From the NCBI GenBank assembly GCA_964653235.1, contig CAZZCP010000073.1, forward strand, positions 1 to 11,339: a stretch of DNA of 11,339 nucleotides. The letters run 5' to 3'. The DNA comes from CAZZCP01 sp964653235. GTDB taxonomy: Bacteria; Bdellovibrionota; Bdellovibrionia; Bdellovibrionales; UBA840. Below are positions 1 through 8,276 of the stretch, piece after piece. Each line of letters begins with the position of its first letter. The first letter of the stretch is position 1. The notes under the pieces are model-generated. The model had not been told where the DNA came from. It saw nothing but the letters and a program-made list of their open reading frames with translations, and ran no database searches. Made by a program: the position numbers and the translations under genes.

Positions 1-429
1 TTAAAACTCAATCGCTACCTTAGTTTTAAAAGAATGCTCAAAAATCTAGAAGAGTATAGAAATGTCCTTTCACCCTATGATCAATTCTACAAAAATATAC
101 GTTTGATGGACAAGAAGATGCTCTATGAAAACTTAGATAGTGGACAATACATTCAGTTTTTAGAAGAGAATTTGCGTTTGTATCTGTTGCGTCTTTTGCA
201 AGTGCCAACCAATGAATGGAAAGATCAAGATACTTTGAGCTATCTTCAAAACAAAAGAAAGTGGGTGAGCAATGATACAAGGCAATCTCTAAAAATCCTG
301 CTGCGCGAGTTTCAACAAGTGAAAAAATCAGAAAACGTTCAAGAACAAGATCGAGAGCAATTGTTAAGTTTAAGTCGCAAATTAGTAGAAAGACTGAATC
401 GTGAGAAACCTAAGGAGCAGATGCAATGA
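1..429 (+). CDS. Probable DUF4381-like Bat-operon protein, C-terminal part (5'-truncated by window edge)
   Basis: The frame is open from base 1 through the first ATG at 34, and that ATG has no clear Shine-Dalgarno sequence. I therefore read this as the 3' part of a longer gene that begins upstream of the window. The visible 142 residues are soluble, helical and charged, with a basic stretch (NRYLSFKRMLKNLEEY) followed by a leucine-rich helix (ENLRLYLLRLLQVP). This order resembles the cytoplasmic part of DUF4381 proteins, which usually sit between the DUF58 gene and the first VWA gene in MoxR/Bat operons. In those proteins a transmembrane segment precedes this part, and here it would lie off the left edge. 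The last codons overlap the batA start as ATGA, so translation is probably coupled. The family call rests on position and pattern and is moderate. The function is unknown beyond association with the Bat complex. Confidence 0.6.
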   Translation, partial: LKLNRYLSFKRMLKNLEEYRNVLSPYDQFYKNIRLMDKKMLYENLDSGQYIQFLEENLRLYLLRLLQVPTNEWKDQDTLSYLQNKRKWVSNDTRQSLKILLREFQQVKKSENVQEQDREQLLSLSRKLVERLNREKPKEQMQ

Positions 430-1430
430 CTTGGCACTCTCTATGGGCTTTTCTTTTGTTAATACCTTTGTTTCTTTTTGCTTTACTAAGGCAGCAAAAG
501 AAACGTGAAAAACATGCGAGCATGCAGTTTAGTAATATTGCTCTGTTAAAGAAAATGAGTAGAGGGCTTCGAGTGCGTTTTTCTTTTTTGCCCAGCATGC
601 TCAAAGCTTTTGCGATTCTCTTGGCTATTATTGCACTGGCTAGGCCTCAAAGCGCATCGACCAAACTCAAGCGCAATGTAGAGGGAATCGATATTATCAT
701 GGCACTCGATGTTTCTGATTCAATGCTCATCGAAGACATGAAACCAGAAAATCGCTTAGAGTCTTCAAAAGAGACCATTCGAAAGTTTATTACTGGCAGA
801 GTCTCTGACCGTATTGGTTTGGTTGTGTTTTCAGGAGAATCTTACACTCGAGTTCCGCTTACGATCGACTATGAGATTCTACTCAAATCTTTGGCTGAAG
901 TAGAAACATCTCGGGATGTCAAACTCGGAACAGCCATCGGAGTTGCCTTGGCCAACTCAGTGTCGAGATTGCGTGACTCAACTGCCAAGTCTAGAGTTGT
1001 CATTTTCTTAACTGATGGAGAAAACAACAGCGGAACCATTGATCCCGATACGGCCCTTGAAATTGCCAAAGGCTATGGCATTCGGGTTTATACCATTGGA
1101 GTGGGGCGAGATGGTCAGGCAAAGCTCCCTGTGTTTTCAAAAGATGTGTTTGGTAGAAAGGTGAAAAGATATCAACCTATGCACTCAAAGGTAAATGAAG
1201 AGCTTTTAACTCGCATTTCAAAAGAAACAGGCGGTAAGTTTTATCGAGCGACCAATACCGAGTCGCTGGTTGGAGTTTTCTCTGATATTAATAAATTAGA
1301 AAAGACTAAGATTGAAACGCAAAAATTTACCAAATACACTGAACTTTATCCTAAGTTTTTGATTCCTGCGGTTTTTCTCTACCTTTTAGCAAGTATTTTG
1401 CAATTTAGTTTTTTTAGGAGGCTACCCTAA
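426..1430 (+). CDS. batA: BatA, membrane-anchored von Willebrand factor A protein
   Basis: A 334-residue VWA protein of the Bat (Bacteroides aerotolerance) type. Hydrophobic segments lie at about residues 6-21 and 55-72, the VWA domain spans about 85-280, and a third membrane segment lies at about 307-329. This gives the standard BatA layout, with the VWA domain on one face of the membrane. The metal-ion-dependent adhesion site is intact: DVSDS at 95-99, Thr169 in LGT and Asp197 in TDGE. It should therefore bind a divalent cation and a partner protein. The ALARPQ motif at 70-75 before the VWA domain is typical of BatA and BatB. The start at 426 is supported by AAGGAG at 412-417, and the ATG overlaps the preceding stop. 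In this family VWA proteins are paired with a MoxR AAA+ ATPase and linked to envelope maintenance or stress tolerance. The exact role in this organism is inferred. Confidence 0.92.
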   Translation: MTWHSLWAFLLLIPLFLFALLRQQKKREKHASMQFSNIALLKKMSRGLRVRFSFLPSMLKAFAILLAIIALARPQSASTKLKRNVEGIDIIMALDVSDSMLIEDMKPENRLESSKETIRKFITGRVSDRIGLVVFSGESYTRVPLTIDYEILLKSLAEVETSRDVKLGTAIGVALANSVSRLRDSTAKSRVVIFLTDGENNSGTIDPDTALEIAKGYGIRVYTIGVGRDGQAKLPVFSKDVFGRKVKRYQPMHSKVNEELLTRISKETGGKFYRATNTESLVGVFSDINKLEKTKIETQKFTKYTELYPKFLIPAVFLYLLASILQFSFFRRLP

Positions 1431-2494
1431 TGTTTCGATTTGCCTCACCGGAGTATTTTCAATTTCTACTATTTGTTCCATTTTTGGTTTTACTGGCATG
1501 GTTTGGCTGGCGACGAGCCAACGCAGCACTGACTAAATTCGTAGGCTCACATCTTAAAGACTATCTGGGCTCTTCAATCTCACTTCCAAAGAGAAAGATA
1601 AAATTATTGATGCAGGTAATTGCTTTAAGCTTGTTTGCAATTGCCCTTGCTCGGCCGCAATATGGACAATCCGAACAAGAAATTCGCAGTGAGGGTATAG
1701 AAATGATCTTGGCTGTTGATGTTTCTAATTCAATGTTGGCCGAAGACATAAAACCTAGTCGACTTGATCTGGCAAAGAAATCTTTGCATCAGTTGTTAGA
1801 TCAGATGGCAGGGCACAAAATTGGATTGCTCATTTTTGCTGGTTCGGCAATTTTAAGCTCTCCGCTTACCTCTGATTATTCTGCTTTGAGAATGTATATT
1901 GACTCTTTGAGTACCAATTCTATTTCTACCCAAGGAACGATTTTCGCAAGACCCATCGAAGAAGCATGGTCAGCTTTCGAGAAAGGGGGCACTGAACTGG
2001 ATGAATTAACACGGGTTACAAGAGTACTTTTAATTACTTCAGATGGTGAAGACAATGAAGAAGGAGCAATGAAACTGGCCGAAGAGTATTTAGAAAAAGG
2101 TATGCGTATTTTTACTCTTGGCATTGGTACCGAAGAAGGGGCCCCAATACCGATTCGCGACGACTTTGGTTATTTAAAGGGTTACAAAAAGAGCCAAAGC
2201 GGTGAAGTGATTAATACTGTGGCTAAAACGCAGATTTTAAAAGATCTGGCTGCGGCGGGAGGTGGTAGTTACTACCATGCTTTTCCTGGTGGAGATCATA
2301 TCGAAAAAGTCGTTGCCGATATCAACAAACTAGAGAAGACTGAATTTGACAATGAAATGCTTGTGAACTATGACGAAAAGTTTCAAATTTTTTTGTTGTT
2401 TGCGATCTTGTTTGCGCTAATCGAATTTTTTCTTGGCGAGAGAAAAGCGAAAGGTAAAATTTGGCGTGGCCGCTTTGAGGTAAGAGAATCATGA
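1430..2494 (+). CDS. batB: BatB, second membrane-anchored von Willebrand factor A protein
   Basis: A 354-residue paralogue of the preceding BatA. Membrane segments lie at about residues 9-27, 57-74 and 318-336, with the VWA domain between the second and third. The MIDAS residues are present: DVSNS at 97-101, Thr170 in QGT and Asp205 in SDGED. The domain carries the insertion after the SDGED strand (GTEEGAPIPIRDDFGYLKG) that is common in BatB and BatA. The start is well defined: AGGAGG at 1416-1421 lies 8 nt before the ATG, whose first base is the last base of the batA stop (TAATG). It probably dimerises or cooperates with BatA, and both would present a VWA domain to BatC and BatD. The assignment to the BatA/B family is very secure. 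Naming the second one BatB follows gene order. Confidence 0.92.
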   Translation: MFRFASPEYFQFLLFVPFLVLLAWFGWRRANAALTKFVGSHLKDYLGSSISLPKRKIKLLMQVIALSLFAIALARPQYGQSEQEIRSEGIEMILAVDVSNSMLAEDIKPSRLDLAKKSLHQLLDQMAGHKIGLLIFAGSAILSSPLTSDYSALRMYIDSLSTNSISTQGTIFARPIEEAWSAFEKGGTELDELTRVTRVLLITSDGEDNEEGAMKLAEEYLEKGMRIFTLGIGTEEGAPIPIRDDFGYLKGYKKSQSGEVINTVAKTQILKDLAAAGGGSYYHAFPGGDHIEKVVADINKLEKTEFDNEMLVNYDEKFQIFLLFAILFALIEFFLGERKAKGKIWRGRFEVRES

Positions 2495-3228
2495 AAGTTT
2501 TTTGCTTTTTGTTTTTTCTTTGTCAAAGTACTTGGGCTGTAGATTATATTTATTACAACAATAAAGCTGTGAGTCGAATTGATCGAGACGAGTACTCTAA
2601 AGCTCTACAAGAGCTAGTGGATGTGGTTTCTGATAGACCCTTTGATCCGATACCTTTGTTCAATACCAGTTCATCTTTGTTGGGCTTGTCTAGAATCGAA
2701 GATGCTGAGAAAACCTTGAGAATTTTGGTTGATATAGCGATTCCTGATGCAGAAAAAAATAAGCTTTATCCACCGGCGACTTTGGCTGCCGTCAAATTTG
2801 TTACGCATTTTAATTATGCCTACGTTTTGAGTAAAAAAGGGGAGCTAAACAATGCTTTAGAGAATTATCAATCTGCGCTTGATATTTACCCTCGATCACT
2901 TGAAGTAAAAACCAATATTGAGCTCTTGGTTCAACAAATGCAAGGCGGCGGTGGTAAGAGCGACCAAGAAAATGAAGATGATCAACAAGACCAAGAGGGT
3001 GAAGGACAAGGACAGCAGCAAAAACAACAAGAACAAGAACAGCAAAGTGATCAGCAAAAGCAGCAAAAAAAGCAAAAAAATAAAAAGCCCAAAGAGTTTA
3101 AAAGCAAAGAACTCTCAAAGCAGGATGTGAAACAGATTTTAGATGAATTAAAGCGACAAGAAGAAGATATACGCAAGAGAATCAATGAGAAACAAACCAA
3201 ATCAAAACCCATTGGAAAGGATTGGTAA
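2491..3228 (+). CDS. batC: BatC-like exported TPR protein with Gln/Lys-rich tail
   Basis: A 245-residue protein that begins with a short signal peptide (MKVFCFLFFLCQSTWA, probable cleavage after Ala16). Helical tetratricopeptide-like repeats follow at about 19-80 and, most clearly, at 106-146 (NYAYVLSKKGELNNALENYQ). From about residue 151 the protein changes abruptly into a low-complexity tail, first Gly, then Asp/Glu/Gln, then Gln/Lys-rich. It ends in a charged predicted coiled coil (about 207-238). TPR proteins occupy this position in Bat operons and probably scaffold the VWA proteins in the periplasm. The ATG overlaps the batB stop (ATGA), and GAGG at 2477-2480 is a modest ribosome binding site. 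The tail is A- and purine-rich at the DNA level and generates a long but spurious overlapping reading frame. Confidence 0.85.
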   Translation: MKVFCFLFFLCQSTWAVDYIYYNNKAVSRIDRDEYSKALQELVDVVSDRPFDPIPLFNTSSSLLGLSRIEDAEKTLRILVDIAIPDAEKNKLYPPATLAAVKFVTHFNYAYVLSKKGELNNALENYQSALDIYPRSLEVKTNIELLVQQMQGGGGKSDQENEDDQQDQEGEGQGQQQKQQEQEQQSDQQKQQKKQKNKKPKEFKSKELSKQDVKQILDELKRQEEDIRKRINEKQTKSKPIGKDW

Positions 3229-3229
3229 A

Positions 3230-5095
3230 ATGTTTTTGTTGAAAGTATTTTTTTTCTTAACTCCCTTTCTTGTTTTTGCTCAACCCGAAATTCGTACTGA
3301 GCTTGACGAAGAACAAGTCAGTCAAGGTGACTATGTACAATTGATTCTATCAGTTTCAAGTGACAAGAATGTAAATGTTGAAGAGCCTAGACTTCCCTCA
3401 ATCCCGCAGCTTGAGTTGGTTTCACAAAATACCAGCGTTTCGGCTCAGAGTGCTTTTATCAACGGCAAATATGAGTTAAAGAGAACTCAGCAGTATATTT
3501 ACGTTTTTCGAGCCTCGCAAAAAGGTAGAGTGGTGATTCCTCCTTTTGTTGTCGTGGTTGACGGACAAGCTTACAAGACCAATACCCAATCTTTGATGGT
3601 TTTAGATGCGGGCTCATTGCCCAGCAATAGATCTGCCAGAAACAAAAGACAAAATCCTTTTCAAGATGCAGATGATATTTTTTCACAACTACTTCGCCGG
3701 CGTGGTATGCAGATTCCAGATGTTAAGCCTATTAATCCTAATGAGGCCTTTGCGATTCGTTTAAATGTTGATAAAGATCAAGCCTATGTAGGCGAACAGG
3801 TTACTGCAAATTATTATCTCTATATTCCGCAAAGCAATCAGTTAAGAAACATTGATACGCTTAAATTTCCGACGCTAAAAGGTTTTTGGAAAGAAGATAT
3901 TGAAATTGCAACTCGTCTTAATTTTCAACCAGTCACGGTTAATGGCATTCCATACAATCGAGCTTTGCTCACCTCATATGCTTTGTTTCCAATTAAAGAA
4001 GGAGTCTCTGTAGTTGATGAATACAAGGCCAAGTGTTCTGTTTCAAGTCGGTCTGGTTTTGGTTTTGGCCGTGCCTATACATATACAAAATCAAGCACCG
4101 AGAAAAAGATTCGAGTTATACCTTTACCTAAAGACGGCCAGCCATTGAATTTCTCAGGTGCTGTTGGAGACTATCGAGTTCTTTCTTCTGTTGAGGGTAA
4201 AAAGATTGAAACGGGACAACCTTTTGCTTTTAACATTCGTTTTGAAGGCCGCGGGAATGCCAAAGTCATTGAGCTTCCAGAATTGAACTTGCCCGATTCT
4301 TTAGAGTTATACGATGAAAAAAGTGAAACCAAATTTTTTAAGGATGGAAGGTCTTTTAAAGAGTTTACTCTATATTTGATTCCTCGAGAGGAGGGGCGGC
4401 TTACTATTCCAGCTCTTGAATTTTCGATTTTCAATCCCGAACAAGGACAATACTTTGCTCGTAAATCTCAAGAAGTTACAATTGATGTATTAAAAGGGCA
4501 GCAAAGCTTATCTCCATCTTCTCCTCTGGCAGAGGCTGAGAATTCGCCAAAAGAGAATAAAAAAGATTTTCCCTATATAGCCAATTGGGAGTCTAAGGCT
4601 GTTGTGCAAGCAAGACACTTAAATCTTTTTTGGCTCATTGCCTATTCTGTTGTTTTTCTGCTTCTTATTGTTCGATCTATAAAAGTATTCTCTATTGGTC
4701 GTAGCAATAAAAGTATTAAGGCCTTACTAGAGCAAAAGTTTAAAAATGTTTACGATGCATTGAAGGCAGGAGATTTTCGCTTGCTTGGGGTAGAAGCAAC
4801 CAATGCAATTTATTTTACCTTAAGAGAGAGTGTCGGTGAAGTAGGTTCGAGCCAAGAAATTGATAAAATCTTACAGGGAATGAGTCCAAGCTTGAGGCGT
4901 GAAGTAGAAAAAGATCTACGAAAAAGCTTAGATGCATTTCAAGCACTGAGCTTTGCTCCAGAAGAAATGCTTGGCGATTTACTCAAAAAAGACAACCAGA
5001 AAAAACTGATTCAAAAAACCGAAAAACTTTTGCTAAAGGTTTTAAAATCAGAGCGTTCTGAAGAATTTGCCTCTACGACTTCTGCTTCCGTTTAA
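3230..5095 (+). CDS. batD: BatD, exported and C-terminally membrane-anchored protein
   Basis: A 621-residue member of the BatD family, close to the usual 550-650 residues. A signal peptide (MFLLKVFFFLTPFLVFAQ) is followed by several beta-rich, Ig-like modules over about residues 20-435. The first contains the characteristic motif RTELDEEQVSQGDYVQL, with the substrate-facing domain exported. A transmembrane segment lies at about 466-485, followed by a cytoplasmic helical tail of about 135 residues. An upstream ATG at 3185 would lie inside batC and hide the signal peptide. I prefer 3230, which has AAGGA at 3217-3221 with an 8-nt spacer and starts just 1 nt after the batC stop. BatD is thought to work with the VWA proteins in the envelope, but its biochemical activity is not established. 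Its last 23 bp overlap the convergent DUF1295 gene. Confidence 0.9.
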   Translation: MFLLKVFFFLTPFLVFAQPEIRTELDEEQVSQGDYVQLILSVSSDKNVNVEEPRLPSIPQLELVSQNTSVSAQSAFINGKYELKRTQQYIYVFRASQKGRVVIPPFVVVVDGQAYKTNTQSLMVLDAGSLPSNRSARNKRQNPFQDADDIFSQLLRRRGMQIPDVKPINPNEAFAIRLNVDKDQAYVGEQVTANYYLYIPQSNQLRNIDTLKFPTLKGFWKEDIEIATRLNFQPVTVNGIPYNRALLTSYALFPIKEGVSVVDEYKAKCSVSSRSGFGFGRAYTYTKSSTEKKIRVIPLPKDGQPLNFSGAVGDYRVLSSVEGKKIETGQPFAFNIRFEGRGNAKVIELPELNLPDSLELYDEKSETKFFKDGRSFKEFTLYLIPREEGRLTIPALEFSIFNPEQGQYFARKSQEVTIDVLKGQQSLSPSSPLAEAENSPKENKKDFPYIANWESKAVVQARHLNLFWLIAYSVVFLLLIVRSIKVFSIGRSNKSIKALLEQKFKNVYDALKAGDFRLLGVEATNAIYFTLRESVGEVGSSQEIDKILQGMSPSLRREVEKDLRKSLDAFQALSFAPEEMLGDLLKKDNQKKLIQKTEKLLLKVLKSERSEEFASTTSASV

Positions 5096-5858
5096 ACCAA
5101 GGAATAAACTCACTTACCTCTTCTTGATAAACTCGATAGGCCTCTCCTTTTGATGCAAGGGCTTGCCTTTCCGTCGCTGGTATTCCTGTAACTTTATAGA
5201 GAGTTCCCAAAATTAAAATTGGCGATATGATGGTCAAAAAACCGTAGGGGTAGCTCACGGCTGATACAAAATACCCAAGCCAAATAATAAATTCAAAGAA
5301 ATAGTTGGGGTGTCGAGAGTAGGCCCACAAACCTTTGCGACAAACCTTACCATGATTTTTAAGGTCTTTTTTAAACTCTTCGAGTTGTTTATCTGCAAAA
5401 GTCTCACCGATAATACCCAAAATACTTATGCTTAAACCCACATACAACAAATAGGGAGTTTTTTCTCCTACATGCGTTGCTATCCAATAAAAAGGGAGTG
5501 TAAGAAAAACATTCAAAAGATTCTGGGTTTGAAAGACAAGAAAGTATTTAAGCCCAATTTTTTCACCCTTCCATTTTTCTTGGAGTTTAACATATCTTGG
5601 GTCATCGCCATGTTTCTTCAGCCTTTTAAAAAGATGAGAACCTAAGCGTATCGACCACACTGCTGGAACCGCTAGTACGGTGCTCATAATGCTAAAAGAT
5701 AGGTCTTGAGGTGAATAAACAAAATAAAAGCTGGCATACAAAAAAACCGAAAAAGTCCAGGTGAGATCAATGATTCCATAAAATTTGTATTTTTGAGCAA
5801 AAGCCCAAACAACAGAGAAAATGACAAAATTTAACAAAAAGGCTTGAAGCAAAAGCAT
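5073..5858 (-). CDS. DUF1295 family integral membrane protein (steroid 5-alpha-reductase / ICMT-like fold)
   Basis: A 261-residue, highly hydrophobic protein with about six or seven membrane segments. Family landmarks are visible in order: RLGSHLFKRLKKHGDDPRY (about 71-89), GETFADKQLEEFK (151-163), GLWAYSRHPNYFFE (176-189) and a C-terminal block ending in VSEFIPWF. The HPNYF/E signature is the cofactor-binding region shared by DUF1295, steroid reductases and isoprenylcysteine methyltransferases, so a reductase or methyltransferase acting on a lipid is likely. The substrate cannot be read from the sequence. The start lies 1 nt after the stop of the upstream NTF2-like gene and has AGGG about 7 nt before it, so the two form an operon. 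DUF1295 and SnoaL-like genes commonly travel with cyclopropane fatty acid synthase clusters, but no such synthase is seen here. The 3' end overlaps batD antisense. Confidence 0.88.
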   Translation of the reverse strand: MLLLQAFLLNFVIFSVVWAFAQKYKFYGIIDLTWTFSVFLYASFYFVYSPQDLSFSIMSTVLAVPAVWSIRLGSHLFKRLKKHGDDPRYVKLQEKWKGEKIGLKYFLVFQTQNLLNVFLTLPFYWIATHVGEKTPYLLYVGLSISILGIIGETFADKQLEEFKKDLKNHGKVCRKGLWAYSRHPNYFFEFIIWLGYFVSAVSYPYGFLTIISPILILGTLYKVTGIPATERQALASKGEAYRVYQEEVSEFIPWFKRKQKS

Positions 5859-5859
5859 G

Positions 5860-6369
5860 CTAGTGCCCTGCTAAACTCTGATTGATTTTCTTAAGAATAA
5901 ATCCTAAGCCAGGTACAAAACGGTAAATAAATGCATACATATCAAATGTGTCTTTGTGATAAATCACCTTATTCGTGCTTTCATCAAAGCGTAATAAAGA
6001 ATTGCCTTCCACTGTAACCTCATTACCACCATTTAAAGAGCTTGCAGTTAAAATCATATTCCACTCAATCAAGTGTTGATTGCCCTCTTTGATCTCGTTG
6101 TAGATATCAAATCGAATGGCAGTGACATTTTTATACATTTTTTTATAGTAGCTCTTCATAGCCTCTAGACCTTGGATATTGCCTAAAGGATCACGAAATT
6201 TTAAATTTTCGTGGTAAAAATCATCACACAGGTCGATCGAGTCTCGATCTAAAGAATTAAAAAATTTTCGAATCTTTTCCGATCTTTCTTGCATCTGTTC
6301 CATTGTTGCCCCTTGTAGAGAGAAAGAAATAAAGCATAGAATGAGTATTAAGCTTTTCATTTTGTGCAT
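5860..6369 (-). CDS. Exported NTF2/SnoaL-like family protein
   Basis: A 169-residue protein with an N-terminal signal peptide (MHKMKSLILILCFISFSLQGA) and one NTF2-like cone domain over about residues 27-150. Recognisable pieces are FRDPLGNIQGLEAMKSYYK near the start and the closing block KVIYHKDTFDMYAFIYRFVPGLG. These match the SnoaL-like subfamily often encoded beside DUF1295 and fatty-acid-modifying enzymes. Most members lack a signal peptide, so export here is notable. A longer frame starts with TTG at 6396 but adds a polar leader before the signal peptide. Between ATG 6369 and ATG 6360 I chose 6369 because AAAGA lies 9 nt upstream, although both sites are weak. It probably binds or isomerises a small hydrophobic ligand, or assists the downstream DUF1295 enzyme. 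The actual activity is unknown. Confidence 0.82.
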   Translation of the reverse strand: MHKMKSLILILCFISFSLQGATMEQMQERSEKIRKFFNSLDRDSIDLCDDFYHENLKFRDPLGNIQGLEAMKSYYKKMYKNVTAIRFDIYNEIKEGNQHLIEWNMILTASSLNGGNEVTVEGNSLLRFDESTNKVIYHKDTFDMYAFIYRFVPGLGFILKKINQSLAGH

Positions 6370-6467
6370 TTGATCTGGTCTTTTGTTAGAAGGCAAGATT
6401 CTTTATTCTGTACTGCAATAGACGGGTTGCTCCATTTTTACGCAATACCTTTGTCTAATCCAGTTCC

Positions 6468-6496
6468 TTGCACATTCCGCTCGCAAAAGTTATTCT
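6468..6496 (+). promoter_or_regulatory. Possible sigma70-type promoter of the mltD-like gene
   Basis: TTGCAC at 6468-6473 and TATTCT at 6491-6496 are separated by exactly 17 nt. They lie 28 nt before the start codon at 6525, which is a plausible 5' UTR length. Each box matches the consensus only partly (3 of 6 and 4 of 6). The 155-bp gap 6370-6524 separates two divergent genes and must hold promoters in both directions. I did not find a convincing one for the minus-strand operon. Confidence 0.35.
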
Positions 6497-6524
6497 TAGA
6501 TTAATATTCTCGAGGAGAGTGAAA

Positions 6525-8276
6525 ATGCGCATAGGCCTAAGTCTTTGTCTCTTATTCCTTATTTCTTGTAGTTCTATCCAACGAGGTCCGATCGAAGTTG
6601 GTGATGATATCTCTAACCTCAATGCTGGTGTAAAAGAGATACCCGGCGAGTTGCCAGAAGAAGGCCAAGAAGTTGTAGAAGAAAAACAAATTGCCGCAGG
6701 AGATCTTAGCCCAATTATTGAAGAGAGCCGTGAAAAGGTATCTTTAGAATATTCTGAATCGGTCAAGAACATGCAAGACTATGAAGTTTTGGGCGGAAGT
6801 ATCGCAGATGTTGATAATAAAGCTGTCGATAAATGGGTCAATTATTTTACCGGCCGTGGCCGCAAGCATATGGATAAATACTTAGCCCGCTCATCTCGTT
6901 ATTTGCCAGTAATGAAGAGTATTTTAAAGAAGAATGGTCTTCCTGAAGACTTAGTCTATGTGGCATTGATTGAGTCGGGTTTTAGTTCCCACGCTAGGTC
7001 TCGTGCGGCAGCTGTAGGATACTGGCAGTTTATTCGAGAAACTGGAAAACGCTATGGACTTCGAATTGATGGCTATGTCGATGAAAGACGTGATTTCGTT
7101 TTGGCTACAGAAGCTTCTTCGAAATACTTTAAAGCTCTTTATAGCGTGTTTGGAGACTGGTTTTTAGCAATCGCTGCTTACAATGTGGGTGAAAATCGTA
7201 TCAAACGTGTTGTTATGAACAACTATACTCGAGATTTTTGGGAGATCGCCTCACTAAAAAAGCTTCCCAAAGAAACCTTAAATTATGTGCCTAAATTTAT
7301 TGCCGCACGTAGAATAGCTAAAGATCCTGCCAAATATGGATTTGATTCTATTGCTTGGAAGCCGGCTTTAGAATTTTCTGAGCTAGAACTAAAGAAGGCC
7401 ATCAATTTAAAGCAATTGGCTAAAAATATGAATATGGATCTGCTTGAGCTCAAACGACTGAATCCAGCGTTTCGTAGTAATTATGCACCAACCAATTCCA
7501 ACGGAAAGGTTGTAATCAAAGTCCCATCACCCAAATTAGAAGCTGCAAAGCTTGCTGTTGCAAAATCAATCGTTACCAGTTCGCGCCAATTGGTACGTAT
7601 GCAAGACTCTGATACACAAAAATACAGAGTCCGCCGAGGAGACACTCTTGGCCGAATTGCTCAAAAATTTGAAACCCGTGTGAGTACACTTCGTCGTCTC
7701 AATGGACTGGGCCGGCGTAGTATGATTCGCGCCGGGAAGACTCTCTTGGTTCCTCGAAAAGCCTCAATTGACATTCCTAGTCCTTCGGTAACAACAACTG
7801 CAGATGGTCGTTATCGAATTCGTCGTGGAGATAATTTATCGAGTATAGCCGATAAGTTTGGTGTAAGATTGAGCGACTTGAAACGAGAAAATGGTTTGGG
7901 TCGACGCTCGATTATTCGTGCCGGTGCGTATTTAAAAATTCCAAACAATACCTCTGAGAGCAGTGCAACTTATATAGTTAGTCATGGAGACACACTTTCT
8001 AGTATTGCTTCAGAGCACGGAGTGAGAATTTCGAAACTACAAGCGGTCAATAAGCTTTCAAGGCGTAGTATATTGCGTATTGGTCAAAAGTTAACAATAC
8101 CTGGTCAATATAAAGTAGCAGGGCAGTCAAAGCGCTATCACACAGTTCGTAGAGGTGAAACCCTCACTCATTTGGCGCAAAGATATGGCACTAGTCTGTC
8201 TAGACTTGCTACCGAAAATAAATTGAGTTCTCGCAGCCGAATTAAAATCGGCCAACGACTTGTGATTCCTGAATAA
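6525..8276 (+). CDS. mltD: Membrane-bound lytic murein transglycosylase D-like lipoprotein with four LysM domains
   Basis: A 583-residue lipoprotein. The signal sequence ends in lipobox LISC with Cys15, so it should be lipidated. A Glu-rich linker precedes an SLT family 1 transglycosylase domain at about residues 125-236. This contains the motif YVALIESGFSSHARSRAAAVGYWQF, whose Glu150 is the expected catalytic acid, and the closing AIAAYNVGENRI. An MltD-type connecting segment follows (LAKNMNMDLLELKRLNP). Four LysM modules then lie at about 366-410, 429-473, 482-526 and 537-582. The protein would cleave peptidoglycan glycan strands to 1,6-anhydro products while LysM modules hold it on the wall. 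An upstream TTG at 6468 extends the frame but destroys the lipoprotein signal. ATG 6525 has GAGGAG 7-8 nt upstream. The stop abuts the convergent mrp stop. E. coli MltD has fewer LysM modules, so this is an elaborated version. Confidence 0.93.
   Translation: MRIGLSLCLLFLISCSSIQRGPIEVGDDISNLNAGVKEIPGELPEEGQEVVEEKQIAAGDLSPIIEESREKVSLEYSESVKNMQDYEVLGGSIADVDNKAVDKWVNYFTGRGRKHMDKYLARSSRYLPVMKSILKKNGLPEDLVYVALIESGFSSHARSRAAAVGYWQFIRETGKRYGLRIDGYVDERRDFVLATEASSKYFKALYSVFGDWFLAIAAYNVGENRIKRVVMNNYTRDFWEIASLKKLPKETLNYVPKFIAARRIAKDPAKYGFDSIAWKPALEFSELELKKAINLKQLAKNMNMDLLELKRLNPAFRSNYAPTNSNGKVVIKVPSPKLEAAKLAVAKSIVTSSRQLVRMQDSDTQKYRVRRGDTLGRIAQKFETRVSTLRRLNGLGRRSMIRAGKTLLVPRKASIDIPSPSVTTTADGRYRIRRGDNLSSIADKFGVRLSDLKRENGLGRRSIIRAGAYLKIPNNTSESSATYIVSHGDTLSSIASEHGVRISKLQAVNKLSRRSILRIGQKLTIPGQYKVAGQSKRYHTVRRGETLTHLAQRYGTSLSRLATENKLSSRSRIKIGQRLVIPE

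Noticed and set aside
2918..3130. 70-residue Lys-rich reading frame inside batC
   Set aside because: It is a shadow frame produced by the A-rich, repetitive batC tail. It has no own ribosome binding site and its product is pure low complexity.
6424..6440. TTGCTCC followed by T-rich sequence resembling the end of the 176-bp element
   Set aside because: Only about seven bases match and there is no second end, so chance is sufficient.
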